Notes under the pieces: model-generated
Databases searched by the model: none
Seen by the model: the letters and a program-made list of their open reading frames with translations, nothing else
What the model was told of the DNA's origin: nothing
Shown: positions 19,125 through 27,932 of the stretch, piece by piece
Position numbering within the stretch: the stretch's first letter is position 1
Layout: each line of letters opens with the position of its first letter
Position numbers and translations under genes: made by a program
Assembly: GCF_017745095.1 (NCBI RefSeq)
Contig: NZ_JAGHZZ010000060.1
Location: 1-64,000 of the forward strand
Length of the DNA stretch: 64,000 bases
Reading direction: 5' to 3'
Origin: Sporocytophaga sp.
GTDB taxonomy: Bacteria; Bacteroidota; Bacteroidia; Cytophagales; Cytophagaceae

Positions 19125-19352
19125 TTAATCCATCAGCTCCTCACAAAAGAAGCCTGCTTCATTGATTGTTTTTATAATTGTTTCTATTTGAATTGTAGAA
19201 GTTTCAAGTCTCAGCACTTTATCACTATCTTCCAGGTCTACACTCCAGGAAGAAATTTCCTTTATTTTCCTAAAGAGAGGTTTGATCAGTTCAAGATCCT
19301 TCTTCAATTGGATATTAGTCCGGAAGACCAGCACTGTATTAGTTGTTCCCAT
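19125..19352 (-). CDS. HMA-like small protein lacking the CxxC metal site
   Basis: 75 residues from the ATG at 19352 (an upstream ATG at 19376 would lie inside a palindromic operator and is less likely). The sequence follows the ferredoxin-like beta-alpha-beta pattern of heavy-metal-associated domains of Bacteroidota: TVLVFRTNI, then WSVDLEDSDKVLRLET, then IIKTINEAGFFCEEL. Where such proteins have a metal-binding CxxC after the first strand, this one has IQLKKD, so it should not bind metal in the usual way. It lies between tetR and the MFS gene and is probably cotranscribed. Function unknown; perhaps an accessory or effector-binding partner of the pump. Confidence 0.72.
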   Translation of the reverse strand: MGTTNTVLVFRTNIQLKKDLELIKPLFRKIKEISSWSVDLEDSDKVLRLETSTIQIETIIKTINEAGFFCEELMD

Positions 19353-19367
19353 GGCGATCTTTTTTAA

Positions 19368-19381
19368 AATGAACATTCATT
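19368..19381. promoter_or_regulatory. Second copy of the putative TetR operator
   Basis: AATGAACATTCATT is a perfect dyad (AATGAA-CA-TTCATT). On the minus strand it reads AAATGAATGTTCATT, matching 15 of 15 bases of the site in the tetR promoter. It sits between tetR and the HMA-like gene, 15-30 bases before the chosen start codon at 19352. A -7-like box TAATTTTG (minus strand, 19396-19403) overlaps the tetR stop codon upstream of it, without a clear -33 partner. Confidence 0.7.
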
Positions 19382-19400
19382 TAGTTAAACAGCCCCAAAA

Positions 19401-19991
19401 TTAGGGCTTCAGGGCTTTTAAAACGAGCTGCAGTGTTTGCATCATCAATTCATCAGTCAGGTGAAATTCTTTGCTAGCGTAACTATGGCCTTGAGAGTGA
19501 AATTTAATCAACTGATATAAAGGGCCAAATGCTATGGACCAGTGAGCTTCAAAAGGTAACTCTATTAATTCCTTATTCTTAATGGCATTGGCCGTAAATT
19601 TTTTCATAACATCCCTGAAATGTTCCTTATTGGCTTCTACAAATTTTTCATAATGCTGGGAATGTTTGATCTGTTCTACAAAAAGCATTTCGGTAGGATT
19701 TTCGGTAAAAAACCTTGCTCTGTTCCTCCACTGTAATTTCATTCCCTCTTCAAAACTCATTTCCGGATCGAAATTTTCAAGGCTTGTACAGGTTAGTTTT
19801 TCACTGGCATACAATGCAAGTTGTATAATAAGGTCCTCCCGGTCTTTATAGTAAATATAAATTGTAGCAGGAGAAACACCGGCTGCCCTAGCTAGCTTTT
19901 GCATACTAAGTCCATCGAGCCCTTCTTTCACAATCATTTCGACAGCCTTTTGCCTGATTGCTATTTCTTTATTTTCGTCTCTTGCTCTCAT
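19401..19991 (-). CDS. TetR-family repressor of the MFS efflux operon
   Basis: 196-residue TetR regulator. The helix-turn-helix is at about 29-48 (LSMQKLARAAGVSPATIYIYY), followed by the usual KDREDLI helix; the C-terminal ligand-binding domain is helical. It is the first gene of the leftward operon with the HMA-like protein and MFS transporter. A palindrome lies inside its own promoter and a second copy before the next gene, so autorepression relieved by the pump's substrate is the natural model (inference). The inducer is unknown. Confidence 0.93.
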   Translation of the reverse strand: MRARDENKEIAIRQKAVEMIVKEGLDGLSMQKLARAAGVSPATIYIYYKDREDLIIQLALYASEKLTCTSLENFDPEMSFEEGMKLQWRNRARFFTENPTEMLFVEQIKHSQHYEKFVEANKEHFRDVMKKFTANAIKNKELIELPFEAHWSIAFGPLYQLIKFHSQGHSYASKEFHLTDELMMQTLQLVLKALKP

Positions 19992-20005
19992 TTCTTAATT
20001 ACATG

Positions 20006-20037
20006 CAAATATAAATGAATGTTCATTCACTTAACAA
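20006..20037 (-). promoter_or_regulatory. tetR operon promoter (TTG-N21-TAtaTTTG)
   Basis: On the minus strand TTG (20035-20037) is followed after 21 nt by TATATTTG (20006-20013), a perfect match to the Bacteroidota -7 consensus TAnnTTTG. Transcription would begin near 19998, leaving a leader of only a few bases before the ATG at 19991. The TetR operator fills the spacer. Confidence 0.8.
20014..20029. promoter_or_regulatory. TetR operator inside the promoter spacer
   Basis: Two overlapping dyads: AATGAA-TG-TTCATT (20014-20027) and TGAATG-TT-CATTCA (20016-20029). The site lies entirely between the -33 and -7 boxes of the tetR promoter, so bound repressor would exclude RNA polymerase. The same 15-mer recurs at 19368-19382 in reverse orientation. 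Confidence 0.8.
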
Positions 20038-20143
20038 AAATAATTTAAACTTTCTTTATAAGAGGCATATATCATTAATATTCAACATGATAATTAATAT
20101 CTTAAGAAGATAAAATCGTATTTCTAAATTTTACAATAAAAAA

Positions 20144-20184
20144 AAATAAGCAGAAGAGAGCTTTTAACTCTAATCTGCTTATTT
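20144..20184 (-). terminator. Intrinsic terminator of the HtrA gene
   Basis: Arms AAATAAGCAGA (20144-20154) and TCTGCTTATTT (20174-20184) pair perfectly. The loop holds an inner GAGAG/CTCT stem, and an A-run on the plus strand gives the T-tract on the minus strand. Placed beyond the stop codon at 20212. Confidence 0.88.
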
Positions 20185-20211
20185 CCTCCACCAACAACCT
20201 CTATTAAAATT

Positions 20212-21672
20212 TTAAAAAGCTATAGCATAAAAGGCCTTTTCACCATTGGGATAAACGCCTTGTACCAGCACTTCATTCTGTTTATTCTTATTGATGATCT
20301 TAGTTGCATCCTCCATGGATTTCACAGGAATTTTATCAATATGTGTGATGATGAATCCATCTTTCATGCCAGCGTTTTTGAATTTCCCGGCCATAACTTT
20401 CTCTATTTTCACACCACCTTTAACCTTAAATTTCTTAGCTTCCTCTTTTGAAAGATCTCTTAACTGCGCTCCAACAAGGGTAGCCATTTCATTAGGATCC
20501 TTTTTGCTTAGCTTTGTACCACCAGTACTGTTTTTTAGAAGCACTTCAGTTTCATTAACTTTACCTCCACGAGAATAAGATAATTTAATCTTATCCCCCG
20601 GTCTGTGAATAGCTACTATTTCTTGAAGCTCAGATGGAGAGTCTACAATATGGCCTTCAATCTTTTTGATTATATCGCCTTTTTGAAGACCTGCATCAGC
20701 GGCAGAACTCCCCTTTACAACAGAGTCTACATACACCCCATGAAAATCCGGGATTTTCTTAGCTTTTACCAGGGCTGCATCCAGATCCTGGATAGTTACA
20801 CCCAGAATGGCCCTTTGAACCTGGCCATATTTTTTCAGGTCTTCAACCACCTTGAATACAATATTAGATGGTACTGCAAATGAATATCCTGCATACGATC
20901 CTGTTGGGCTGGCAATCGCTGTATTTATCCCTATCAGTTCTCCTTTAGTATTGACTAGGGCTCCACCACTATTACCAACGTTTACTACAGCATCTGTCTG
21001 AATAAATGATTCAATGGCCATATTGCTTTGTTCTGCAAGCACACCTACATTTCGGCCTTTGGCGCTAACTATTCCCGCCGTAACTGTCGAGGTCAGGTTA
21101 AACGGATTTCCAACAGCCAGCACCCATTCGCCAATTTTTATGATATCGGAATTGCCATAAATGATGGGAGTTAATTCTCCTCCTTCAATTTTCAAAAGAC
21201 TTAGGTCTGTTTCCGGATCTATGCCGACTATCTTTGCAGTGTAACTTCTTTTATCATTCAGTACGATTTCAATTCTATCAGCTCCTTCAATAACGTGATT
21301 GTTACTCACTATATACCCTTCTCCGGAAATAATAACTCCAGATGCAGATGCAACTGGATACTCTTCCGGTTTCTGTTCTTTTTCCTTACTTTGATCTCCT
21401 TGTGGGGACTCAGCCTGGCCACCGTATAGCTCCTCCAATAAATCCTGAAGCGGATTTTCCAGGGAAGCAGAACCTTGAGGAGAATTTGAATATGTCTGAA
21501 TAAAAACCACCGCAGGCCTTGATCTTTCCGCGGCATAGGTAAAATTCATCCGCTCCGGCACTACAATATTTGTGTCTATGGGAGCAGGTGCCTGCAGACC
21601 TGCATAACTAAAATGATTCATTCCTGTGAAGGATAGAACCAGAGCCATCATTAATTTTGTCCAACTTCTCAT
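20212..21672 (-). CDS. htrA: Periplasmic Do-family serine protease (HtrA/DegP-like)
   Basis: 486-residue exported protease and probable chaperone for envelope proteins. Signal peptide about 1-24 (SYAG). The chymotrypsin-like domain shows the full triad: H126 (NNHVIEGAD), D156 (DPETDLSLLKI) and S235 (GNSGGALV). A Gly/Gln/Glu-rich loop (about 62-106, before YPVASASG) matches the LA-loop region of DegP. Two PDZ domains follow (about 285-380 and 390-480), as in DegP/DegQ. It is transcribed alone, with a terminator on its downstream side. Confidence 0.95.
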   Translation of the reverse strand: MRSWTKLMMALVLSFTGMNHFSYAGLQAPAPIDTNIVVPERMNFTYAAERSRPAVVFIQTYSNSPQGSASLENPLQDLLEELYGGQAESPQGDQSKEKEQKPEEYPVASASGVIISGEGYIVSNNHVIEGADRIEIVLNDKRSYTAKIVGIDPETDLSLLKIEGGELTPIIYGNSDIIKIGEWVLAVGNPFNLTSTVTAGIVSAKGRNVGVLAEQSNMAIESFIQTDAVVNVGNSGGALVNTKGELIGINTAIASPTGSYAGYSFAVPSNIVFKVVEDLKKYGQVQRAILGVTIQDLDAALVKAKKIPDFHGVYVDSVVKGSSAADAGLQKGDIIKKIEGHIVDSPSELQEIVAIHRPGDKIKLSYSRGGKVNETEVLLKNSTGGTKLSKKDPNEMATLVGAQLRDLSKEEAKKFKVKGGVKIEKVMAGKFKNAGMKDGFIITHIDKIPVKSMEDATKIINKNKQNEVLVQGVYPNGEKAFYAIAF

Positions 21673-21986
21673 ACGCGTCTATCTTATGGCAAAGACAGTT
21701 TTACTGGTTGTCATTTGCTTGTTTATTTATTCAACTGGCCTTGTAGAACAATAGTTATTCGAACATATTTTTGCAGGATTTACAGGGAAAAATTGAGGTT
21801 TAAAAACAGATTGAAGAAATGTACTCCTAAAAGGTATAGTTTAACAAACACTATTTTTGGCCTAATCGAATGTTAAATAATTTCACAGAGAAGATACAGA
21901 GAACCACTGAGACTACTCTGTACTACTGAAAATTTAGCCTTTGATTAAAATCTTTGCTTTAATAAGAATAAGAAACAGGTTAAATA
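21673..21986. other. Intergenic region with a degenerate CACAGAGA-type repeat
   Basis: No gene seen. Around 21880-21925 the plus strand carries TTCACAGAGAAGATACAGAG followed by AACCACTGAG. This resembles the dispersed CACAGAG/AACCACTGAG intergenic repeat found in many bacterial genomes. The part nearest 21673 should hold the htrA promoter, though no convincing -33/-7 pair was found. Confidence 0.4.
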
Positions 21987-22013
21987 AAAAAAACAGGAAT
22001 TTACTCCTGTTTT
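21987..22013 (-). terminator. Intrinsic terminator of the methyltransferase gene
   Basis: AAAACAGGA pairs with TCCTGTTTT around a short loop, and the minus strand runs into a T-tract. It lies about 35 bases after the stop codon at 22048. Confidence 0.8.
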
Positions 22014-22047
22014 AAATCTTTGGAAATTAAAATTTCGCAATCTGAAA

Positions 22048-22950
22048 TTAACCTTTCACAGAGCTAAATCTTGAGAATACTCCTAAAGGCAATTTCTTTT
22101 TAAATCTATCTTGCAGGAATAACTCACCTATTTCAAGATTTTTTCTGTCGCCGAAAAGCTGCTTGGTAAATGTCTCTAGGATAAGTGCAGAAAATCCTAT
22201 TGAATATAGATTTATAATGAAGAAATAATTTTCATTATCCAGTAGCTCAGCACAGTACTTCAGCATTTGATTCAAGTGTTCCTCTATGATCCACTTCTCA
22301 CCCGTAGGACCTCTTCCGTAGGCTGGTGGATCAAGAATAATACCTTGATACTTGTTTCCTCTCTTTACTTCCCTTTGAACAAACTTCATAGCATCTTCTA
22401 CAACCCAACGAATATCGGTCAGTTGAGATGCCTCCATATTTTCTCGTGACCAAGTAATCACCTGCTTTACAGAATCTACGTGTGTTACATCCGCACCAGC
22501 CGCTTTCGCAGCAATAGATGCTCCGCCTGTATAAGCAAAAAGATTCAATACTTTTGGCTTTCCTGGCATGGCTTTCACTGTATCATAAATATAGTCCCAA
22601 TTAGAAGCCTGCTCTGGAAAAATTCCCACATGTTTAAAGCTTGAAAGGCCTAATCTGAACTTCAGCTCCATTCCTTTATAGGAATAAGGCATCAGCCATT
22701 GCTCTTTCATTCCTTTCTTCAGCACCCACTCTCCCCTTTCGCTGTCAAAGTTTTTATTACCTTCTTCTTTTTTCTTTACGAAAGCAGCGTTGTTCATTCT
22801 GCTCCATTCGTCTTCTCTCATAGATGGATCCCAGACAGCTTGTGGTTCAGGTCTGGAAAGAATGAATTCGCCGAACTTCTCCAGTTTTTTATAATTTCCC
22901 GAATCTATCAGTTCATAGCTTTTCCAGTTTTCGGGAGTAAGTAATTTCAT
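22048..22950 (-). CDS. Class I SAM-dependent methyltransferase, rRNA (RlmI/RlmK-like) type
   Basis: 300-residue cytoplasmic enzyme. It shows the order typical of the Methyltrans_SAM family that includes 23S rRNA m5C/m7G enzymes: GIFPEQASNWDYI, SAM-binding motif I VLNLFAYTGGASIAAKAAGA, acidic ribose-binding region THVDSVKQ, and motif IV ILDPPAYGRGP. The N-terminal about 110 residues lack an obvious PUA domain. The RNA target is not certain. It lies about 100 bases downstream of lysS and is separated from it by a terminator. Confidence 0.85.
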   Translation of the reverse strand: MKLLTPENWKSYELIDSGNYKKLEKFGEFILSRPEPQAVWDPSMREDEWSRMNNAAFVKKKEEGNKNFDSERGEWVLKKGMKEQWLMPYSYKGMELKFRLGLSSFKHVGIFPEQASNWDYIYDTVKAMPGKPKVLNLFAYTGGASIAAKAAGADVTHVDSVKQVITWSRENMEASQLTDIRWVVEDAMKFVQREVKRGNKYQGIILDPPAYGRGPTGEKWIIEEHLNQMLKYCAELLDNENYFFIINLYSIGFSALILETFTKQLFGDRKNLEIGELFLQDRFKKKLPLGVFSRFSSVKG

Positions 22951-23004
22951 TATGTTAATGGAGGTTAAAGGAATTATATGAAAATTCTATTCTATTAAAA
23001 ACAT

Positions 23005-23036
23005 AAAGTGTAAGCACCTTTCGATACTTACACTTT
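23005..23036 (-). terminator. Intrinsic terminator of lysS
   Basis: AAAGTGTAAG (23005-23014) pairs perfectly with CTTACACTTT (23027-23036); A/T-rich flanks on both sides. It lies 20 bases beyond the lysS stop at 23057. Confidence 0.82.
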
Positions 23037-23056
23037 TGTTAATTATAATTTTGAAA

Positions 23057-24787
23057 TTAAGCTTCAATCCAGGATTTCACTTCATCGATTGTAGGAGCTT
23101 TGATTTCAAGCTTCATCTTTTTTCTCATTCCGCAAAGATCGTTGAACAACTTGTTGGCATTTGCAGATTTCAATTGCTCAATATTGTTAATGCCAGCTTT
23201 CTGCATCAATGGAATCCATTCTTTCTGAATTCCTCTTGCAAGATATTCTGCATCAGGAGTCTGCTGTATCTGCTTCTCAGGTTTCATCTGAGGGAAGAAG
23301 ATAACGTCCTGAATAGAATTTGAATTGGTCATGATCATTGCAAGACGATCAATTCCAATACCCAGACCAGCAGTAGGTGGCATACCATACTCAAGGGACC
23401 TTAAGAAATCCTCGTCAAGAACCATTGCCTCTGTATCTCCTCTTTTACCTAGCTCTAACTGCTCTTCAAATCTTGCTCTTTGATCCACAGGGTCATTTAA
23501 TTCTGAGAAAGAATTACAGATTTCTTTTCCATTACAAATTGCTTCGAAACGCTCTACCAAGCCTTCTTTCGTTCTGTGTCTTTTGGCAAGTGGTGACATT
23601 TCAACAGGATAATCCATGATAAATGTAGGCTGGATAAGGTTCGGCTCACATTTAGCTCCGAAAATCTCATCTATCAGCTTTCCTTTACCCATGGTATCGT
23701 CCACGTTTATATCAAGACTCTTAGCTACATTTCTAAGCTCTGTCTCATTCATGTCATCGATGGTGATGCCAGTGAAATGCTTGATTGCTTCAAACATGGT
23801 AAATCTCTTCCAAGGTCTCTGGAAGCTGATCACATTATTACCGACCTTCACCTCTGTAGTTCCATGAAGCTTCAAAGCAATTTTCTCAACCATTTCCTCT
23901 ACCAAATCTGCCATCCAGTTGTAGTCTTTGTAAGCAACGTACAATTCTATCTGGGTAAACTCGGGATTGTGGAAACGAGACATACCTTCGTTTCTGAAGT
24001 CTTTTGAAAACTCGTAAACACCATCAAAACCTCCAACGATAAGCCTCTTCAGATATAACTCGTTTGCTATCCTAAGGTAAAGGGTCATGTCTAAAGTATT
24101 GTGATGCGTTTTAAATGGCCTAGCAGCAGCACCTCCATAAAGCGGCTGCAGAATCGGAGTTTCCACTTCAAGATAACCTTTGTTGTTAAGGTAATCTCTC
24201 ATCGTGTTCACAAGAGCAGTTCTCTTAATGAAAGTATCCTTTACATCCGGATTCACGATAAGATCGACATATCTTTGGCGATATCTCTGCTCAGGATCTG
24301 AGAATGCATCAAACACCTTTTTATTACCTTCTTCATCTTCTGCTTCTTTGACGATTGGCAGTGGTTTCAAGGCTTTTGTAAGCAATGTAAGGCTTGTAAC
24401 GTGAATGGAAATTTCTCCGGTCTGAGTAGTGAATACATAACCTGTCACTCCTATAAAATCTCCTATTCCAAGAAGCTTTTTAAAGAATGTATTGTAATAT
24501 GTTTTATCCTCGTCCGGACAAAGATCATCTCTTCTGACGTATAATTGAATTCTGCCGGAACTATCCTGAAGCTCTACAAAAGACGCGTTTCCCATGATCC
24601 TTCTGCTCATGATCCTTCCTGCAATGGAAACATTCTTATAATCCGTCTTTCGCTGCTCGTAATGCTGATGGATGTCTTTTGCCGATACGTTTACATGAAA
24701 AGTCTCTGATGGGTAAGGGTTTATACCCATTTTCATCAAAGTTTCCCTTTCTTCTCTTCTAATTAGTTCCTGTTCACTTAATTGCAT
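23057..24787 (-). CDS. lysS: Lysyl-tRNA synthetase, class II
   Basis: Charges tRNA-Lys with lysine. The frame is open to 24811, but the ATG at 24787 ([13 protein letters not shown]) fits the family and leaves a promoter box upstream, giving 576 residues. Anticodon-binding OB fold at about 50-170 ([20 protein letters not shown]); class II motif 2 at [20 protein letters not shown]; motif 3 at [13 protein letters not shown]. The protein is longer than the about 505 residues of E. coli LysS because of a roughly 75-residue C-terminal helical extension after [10 protein letters not shown], commonly seen in Bacteroidota enzymes. Confidence 0.97.
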   Translation of the reverse strand: MQLSEQELIRREERETLMKMGINPYPSETFHVNVSAKDIHQHYEQRKTDYKNVSIAGRIMSRRIMGNASFVELQDSSGRIQLYVRRDDLCPDEDKTYYNTFFKKLLGIGDFIGVTGYVFTTQTGEISIHVTSLTLLTKALKPLPIVKEAEDEEGNKKVFDAFSDPEQRYRQRYVDLIVNPDVKDTFIKRTALVNTMRDYLNNKGYLEVETPILQPLYGGAAARPFKTHHNTLDMTLYLRIANELYLKRLIVGGFDGVYEFSKDFRNEGMSRFHNPEFTQIELYVAYKDYNWMADLVEEMVEKIALKLHGTTEVKVGNNVISFQRPWKRFTMFEAIKHFTGITIDDMNETELRNVAKSLDINVDDTMGKGKLIDEIFGAKCEPNLIQPTFIMDYPVEMSPLAKRHRTKEGLVERFEAICNGKEICNSFSELNDPVDQRARFEEQLELGKRGDTEAMVLDEDFLRSLEYGMPPTAGLGIGIDRLAMIMTNSNSIQDVIFFPQMKPEKQIQQTPDAEYLARGIQKEWIPLMQKAGINNIEQLKSANANKLFNDLCGMRKKMKLEIKAPTIDEVKSWIEA

Positions 24788-24808
24788 AATATTTTTCCAA
24801 TGAGAGGA

Positions 24809-24816
24809 CAAATCTA
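24809..24816 (-). promoter_or_regulatory. Candidate -7 box of lysS
   Basis: TAGATTTG on the minus strand matches TAnnTTTG exactly, 22 bases upstream of the ATG at 24787. It overlaps the alternative upstream ATG (24811), which supports the shorter protein. No TTG at the preferred distance was found. Confidence 0.45.
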
Positions 24817-25068
24817 TAAAGATTCCGTCAATTTCCTGACAGGTTTTAGATTGAAATCTTACAGAATAATATTAAAAAGGTGTTTTTCATGTATTAGTTC
24901 GCATCCAGAAGATTATTTTTCCATAAAATGATGCCCTTCGAAAGCCTCTGGTTCAGTTTATCTCATCTTTATTCAATAAAAAAAGAAATCTCAAAAAACT
25001 GAACAACAAACACTTAACTACTACTCTTCAAAGTAAACAACTTGTACAGTGATAAAATGTAACATATC

Positions 25069-26406
25069 TCAAAAGGAAAACAGAGAACTGACTGAAAAAT
25101 CTGTGCCTTTTCCAGATTTTATAATTAGTGGAAATAAGTTGGAGGTCGCAGCTCCGATGGTAAAATATTTATACTTAACAGAAGTCATACACCCTAATCC
25201 AAGCCTTGCATTTCCTCCTACAAAGAAACCAGGACCTATTTCAAAAAAGTCATTCCAGTTATATGTATATCCAACAGATAACTGATTGGAAAACTCATTT
25301 AATTTAAATTCTTCCAATGCACCTGAAAAATAAAAATATGCCCTGTGTTTGCTATAATGCACGAGTGTTCTGTTAAATAATATTTTATCATCAGTATTAC
25401 TTTGCCAGGAAAAGAGAACATTCAATCTCTTATTCAAAGGATGATGATAACTATTTTGGGTTCTATTTACAGTCAAATCATTGAATATGGTATCATCTTT
25501 GATTCCCTTAAAACCCTCGTCAGGATTGAAGCCCTCAAAATGAATGGATGAACTATGCTGAAGGCTTTCAACAGATTTATTAAATCTGATACTACCAACA
25601 TCCACTAGAGAGATAGAAGCCGAATAATTTTTTAAGTTAAAAGATAAACCCGCATCCATTGACACACCAGTTCCGGTAGTATTCCATGGATTTGAGGAGA
25701 CGTTCAGAATATTGGAAGTATGGAGATCGAAATCAGAATTAACATCAATATACTTTCCTCCTTTATCCATATAAAAATCTACTGAAGCCTTTTTGGTTAA
25801 TACAGATGCCATACCACAAAGGAACTTTATCTTACCTCCTCCTGAAATCGAAAAGTCTTTTCTTCGGAAAATTTTCCTTGTTCCCCCAATAAAAAATTCT
25901 CTGTAATAAATTCCATTAAGTTTAATATTATTCAATTTCATGTTCTGACCGGCATAACTTTGATCCCCTTTTAGTACAAGTTTCATAAGGTCACCGGGGA
26001 ATACAATATCGGCCTCAGCCCTGTCTGCAATTCCAGCATTGAAAGCCCAGTTTCCACGCAACCTGTCAGGAACATAGTATGCTAAAAAAGTAAATGCCAT
26101 TGCATTCAAATGGATTCTGTTTGAATACTTGAAATTTTCAGGATGATCGAGAATGTGAGTCTGAATATCAGTATTGCCGCCGAGAGCAGAGACCAATTTT
26201 TTATGTCTTATGAAATTATTGCCAATGCCTGCATATGCATTTAATGGGAAATATATTTCAAATTGATCTCCGTTTTCATTAAGAAATGCTGGTTGGTAAA
26301 AGGATGTCAAACCAGCAAATTTATAAGACGCAATAGCAGGAACAATTGTCTGTGCAAGAGATAGCAAAGGAAGGCCAATAAGCAAGCAGCAGACTTTAAA
26401 TCTCAT
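25069..26406 (-). CDS. DUF5723-type outer-membrane beta-barrel protein
   Basis: 445 residues with a signal peptide (about 1-18, LLSLAQ). The mature protein is a run of amphipathic beta strands ending in a terminal aromatic (VSSLFSF), as expected for an outer-membrane barrel. Features such as ASISLVDVGSIRFNKSVE and an N-terminal segment on the placement of a structural protein match the DUF5723 family of Bacteroidota. Role unknown; related barrels are often linked to gliding or T9SS-associated surface proteins, but no T9SS machinery gene is beside it. Confidence 0.75.
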   Translation of the reverse strand: MRFKVCCLLIGLPLLSLAQTIVPAIASYKFAGLTSFYQPAFLNENGDQFEIYFPLNAYAGIGNNFIRHKKLVSALGGNTDIQTHILDHPENFKYSNRIHLNAMAFTFLAYYVPDRLRGNWAFNAGIADRAEADIVFPGDLMKLVLKGDQSYAGQNMKLNNIKLNGIYYREFFIGGTRKIFRRKDFSISGGGKIKFLCGMASVLTKKASVDFYMDKGGKYIDVNSDFDLHTSNILNVSSNPWNTTGTGVSMDAGLSFNLKNYSASISLVDVGSIRFNKSVESLQHSSSIHFEGFNPDEGFKGIKDDTIFNDLTVNRTQNSYHHPLNKRLNVLFSWQSNTDDKILFNRTLVHYSKHRAYFYFSGALEEFKLNEFSNQLSVGYTYNWNDFFEIGPGFFVGGNARLGLGCMTSVKYKYFTIGAATSNLFPLIIKSGKGTDFSVSSLFSF

Positions 26407-26660
26407 AGCCTATATGGGAGACGAATAAATCATTATGATGAAAGATTAAAATCAGAGACTATCAGGTTAAAAACCTGTAATACTGCTCCGTGTTTACAAA
26501 AATGGATTGAAACATTTTATCCCTTATTTGAAGGGAAGGACCGTCAAAATAAGTTTATTCGGAAAAGAGGAAACAAATCGGTATTTCAGGAGTGATATGC
26601 TTTTCAAGCATAGATTCGCTGCTCTTAATTCACCTGAAGCTTATTCTAAAATTTCAAAAT
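26407..26660. other. Intergenic region without a gene
   Basis: Part of a 316-base gap between two leftward genes. No coding frame or RNA signature seen. The upstream part should carry the barrel-gene promoter, but no TAnnTTTG box was found; the right end is the terminator of the GT2 operon. Confidence 0.5.
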
Positions 26661-26692
26661 AAAAAGCAGCCTTTACTGCGATTAAAGGCTGC
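26661..26692 (-). terminator. Intrinsic terminator of the GT2/acyltransferase operon
   Basis: GCAGCCTTTA (26666-26675) and TAAAGGCTGC (26683-26692) form a perfect 10-bp stem with a 7-nt loop; the minus strand continues into TTTTTA. Confidence 0.9.
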
Positions 26693-26722
26693 CATTTTGG
26701 ATTTTTAAATGTTTATATAAAA

Positions 26723-27916
26723 TCAAGAAATCACAGCACCTCTCTTAGATCTCTCCCATGCTGCTGACTGTTTTCCTTTCACAAATCTTATAAATCCAGC
26801 AAATACCGCATAGTTCATGATAAAGAAATAATACGGTATAAACAAAATTTTTACTCTTAGCTCTCGATTCTCTAGGTACCAACCTACCATTGCAGCAATA
26901 TAAAAGAATACTTGTGCAGAAAATATTATCTGATACATATAATGCTCGAAAAACAATAAACCGTTTGCCGGAAGCAGCAGTAGCAGCAATATTGGGGTAA
27001 TACTCCATCTCAATACCCTATGAGATATAAACTGAAATGCAAGCCAGAAATTCCTAAAGGGATTCATTGCAGACATAAGTCTGCTCATAGACTGCCATCC
27101 ACCTGCACAAATCCTTACTTTTCTCTTAAGCTCTTCCCTTACTGATGCTGATGCTGTTTCCAAAGCATAGGCTTTGGGCTCATAAACAACCCTATAGCCC
27201 TTTTCAGCAATTCTCATGGAAAGCATAAAATCATCAAGAATAGTATCTGTTTCCAGTTCAGTAAATAACTCCTTTCTGAAAGAAAACAATTCACCCGCCG
27301 CTCCAACTATAGTTGACATTTCTGAATCCATACGTTTAAGAAACGATTCATACTTCCAGTAAACGCCTTCTCCTGCGCTGGATGCAGTCTCCGCTTCCTT
27401 TGACATTATTCTTTTTTCTCCACTCACAGCACCGGTAAGTGGATCAGCATAGTGTTTAACAATTTCTTTGATCGTCTGCGTCGGTAGAATAGTGTTTGCG
27501 TCAGAAAATATTACTATCGGAGATGTAACATGCTTCATAGCTCTGTTCTCAGCAGCGGACTTTCCACCTCTCTGATCTTCATGCAGCAGAAGAACATTTT
27601 CATATTGCTTAACAATTTCCGGCGTTCCATCATTAGACCCATCTGTTATAAAGATTATTTTCAGCTTATCTTTTGGATAATCAAGCTCAAGTGAATTTTT
27701 AATTTTGGATTCTATTATTTCAGCTTCGTTAAAACACGGTACTACAAAACTCACCTCTGGCTGATAATTAGTATCACTTGTTTTGGTGCTACCATTAAAT
27801 AACCGTTTAATCTTCACAAAGAAAAACATAACAAAGCCATAACCTACATAGGTGTAGAATACTACAATCAGACCAATCCAGAAAATTATTTTTGCATAAA
27901 GAGTAATCCCATCCAT
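26723..27916 (-). CDS. Membrane glycosyltransferase, family 2 (synthase-like)
   Basis: 397-residue inner-membrane GT2. One transmembrane helix at about 7-33, a cytoplasmic GT-A domain, then three to four C-terminal helices (about 290-375), the layout of PgaC/hyaluronan-synthase-like enzymes. Motifs: VVPCFNEAE, TDGSNDGT, the DxD equivalent SDAN (D139) and the acceptor ILDDFMLSMR. The usual QxxRW is replaced by a weaker GGWQSM, so processivity is doubtful. It transfers an activated sugar to a growing glycan or lipid. Last gene of a leftward run with the acyltransferase 16 bases upstream. Confidence 0.88.
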   Translation of the reverse strand: MDGITLYAKIIFWIGLIVVFYTYVGYGFVMFFFVKIKRLFNGSTKTSDTNYQPEVSFVVPCFNEAEIIESKIKNSLELDYPKDKLKIIFITDGSNDGTPEIVKQYENVLLLHEDQRGGKSAAENRAMKHVTSPIVIFSDANTILPTQTIKEIVKHYADPLTGAVSGEKRIMSKEAETASSAGEGVYWKYESFLKRMDSEMSTIVGAAGELFSFRKELFTELETDTILDDFMLSMRIAEKGYRVVYEPKAYALETASASVREELKRKVRICAGGWQSMSRLMSAMNPFRNFWLAFQFISHRVLRWSITPILLLLLLPANGLLFFEHYMYQIIFSAQVFFYIAAMVGWYLENRELRVKILFIPYYFFIMNYAVFAGFIRFVKGKQSAAWERSKRGAVIS

Positions 27917-27932
27917 ACATCAAACTATTTAA

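Noticed and set aside
24788-24811. Longer lysS start at 24811
   Set aside because: It would overlap a TAGATTTG -7 box and add eight residues not typical of LysRS; the ATG at 24787 fits better.
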